Assembly (NCBI GenBank): GCA_005884855.1
Contig: VAZS01000309.1
Location: 1-5,639 of the forward strand
Origin: Alphaproteobacteria bacterium
Lineage (GTDB): Bacteria; Pseudomonadota; Alphaproteobacteria; Rhizobiales; Xanthobacteraceae
Reading direction: 5' to 3'
Length of the DNA stretch: 5,639 bases
A program made the position numbers and the translations under genes. Under the pieces are notes generated by a model. It saw only the letters and a list, made by a program, of their open reading frames with translations. It did no database searches and was not told the origin of the DNA. Shown piece by piece: positions 5,298 through 5,639 of this stretch (position 1 is the stretch's first letter; the number at the start of each line of letters is the position of its first letter).

Positions 5298-5639
5298 TTG
5301 AAGCCGGTCTCCACGCCTTTTAATCAGGGCTTTCATCGTTTTGCGGTATTCACCGCGTGCGCCACTTTCATTCTGATCATCGCAGGCGCGCTCGTTACCA
5401 GCAACGATGCGGGTCTTTCGGTTCCAGATTGGCCGACTTCCTACGGTCATGTATTGCGCCTACCTCCATGGATTGGCGGCATTCGTTACGAGCACAGCCA
5501 TCGAATGATCGCGGGCTTCACCATTTTTCTGACTGCCTCAATTGCTCTGTGGACGTTTCTCGCGGACCGGCGCCGCTGGATGAAGGCGCTAGCTCTTGGC
5601 GCACTAGGAACAATCGTTGTTCAAGCCGTGCTTGGCGGA
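5298..5639 (+). CDS. ctaA: Heme A synthase CtaA/COX15, N-terminal part (cut by window end)
   Basis: Converts heme O to heme A for aa3-type cytochrome oxidases, in the cytoplasmic membrane. The 114 visible residues (about a third of the protein) show TM helix 1 (about 13-34, FHRFAVFTACATFILIIAGA), the family loop VTSNDAGLSVPDWPTSYG (33-50), the heme-ligand motif ExxHR as EHSHR (65-69), TM2 (about 70-88) and TM3 (from 95). TTG 5298 is chosen because AGGAGG lies at 5288-5293; in-frame GTG codons at 5280 and 5268 are possible but have poorer ribosome binding sites. The gene follows the fusion gene after 52 bases without a terminator, so co-transcription is likely. Presence of the gene implies an aerobic respiratory chain with heme A. 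Confidence 0.88.
   Translation, partial: MKPVSTPFNQGFHRFAVFTACATFILIIAGALVTSNDAGLSVPDWPTSYGHVLRLPPWIGGIRYEHSHRMIAGFTIFLTASIALWTFLADRRRWMKALALGALGTIVVQAVLGG

Overview
The window looks like a chromosomal segment of a soil-type bacterium, probably Acidobacteriota. This is an inference from protein style (IS481 transposase, Met-rich DUF2059 secreted protein, CtaA with an ExxHR motif) and medium-high GC; no 16S or other marker gene is present. It holds one complete insertion sequence, one tRNA-like gene, four chromosomal protein genes and about 170 bases of undefined left flank.

Layout: (1) 1-170, left flank with a cluster of short direct and inverted repeats and no convincing gene. (2) About 171-1455, an IS481-family element with one intact DDE transposase; each end carries two copies of a 15-16 bp box spaced 25 bp apart. 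(3) 1472-1548 minus, a tRNA-Pro(UGG) whose first two acceptor bases do not pair, fused to the 3' end of the next gene. (4) 1526-1999 minus, an exported AhpC/TSA peroxiredoxin. Its catalytic-cysteine codon is an in-frame TGA, followed at the right distance by a hairpin fitting the bacterial SECIS model, so it is best read as a selenoprotein. Its C-terminus is cut off by the tRNA. (5) 2127-2651 plus, a small exported DUF2059 protein transcribed divergently from the peroxiredoxin. (6) 2765-5245 plus, an 826-residue fusion of an AMP-forming long-chain acyl-CoA synthetase and a complete thiazole synthase (ThiG). (7) 5298 to the window end, the start of heme A synthase CtaA, 52 bases behind the fusion gene and probably co-transcribed with it.

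The genes do not form one pathway. The peroxiredoxin and the Met-rich DUF2059 protein are both predicted to be exported and share a 127-base divergent promoter region, so a common envelope or redox setting is possible but unproven. The fusion gene combines fatty-acid activation with thiamin thiazole formation; no other thiamin gene and no TPP riboswitch is visible. The most notable points are the putative selenocysteine peroxiredoxin with its SECIS hairpin, the acyl-CoA synthetase-ThiG fusion, and the peroxiredoxin/tRNA junction at a shared GGGCGT. The last two might be real rearrangements or assembly joins and should be checked against reads or relatives.
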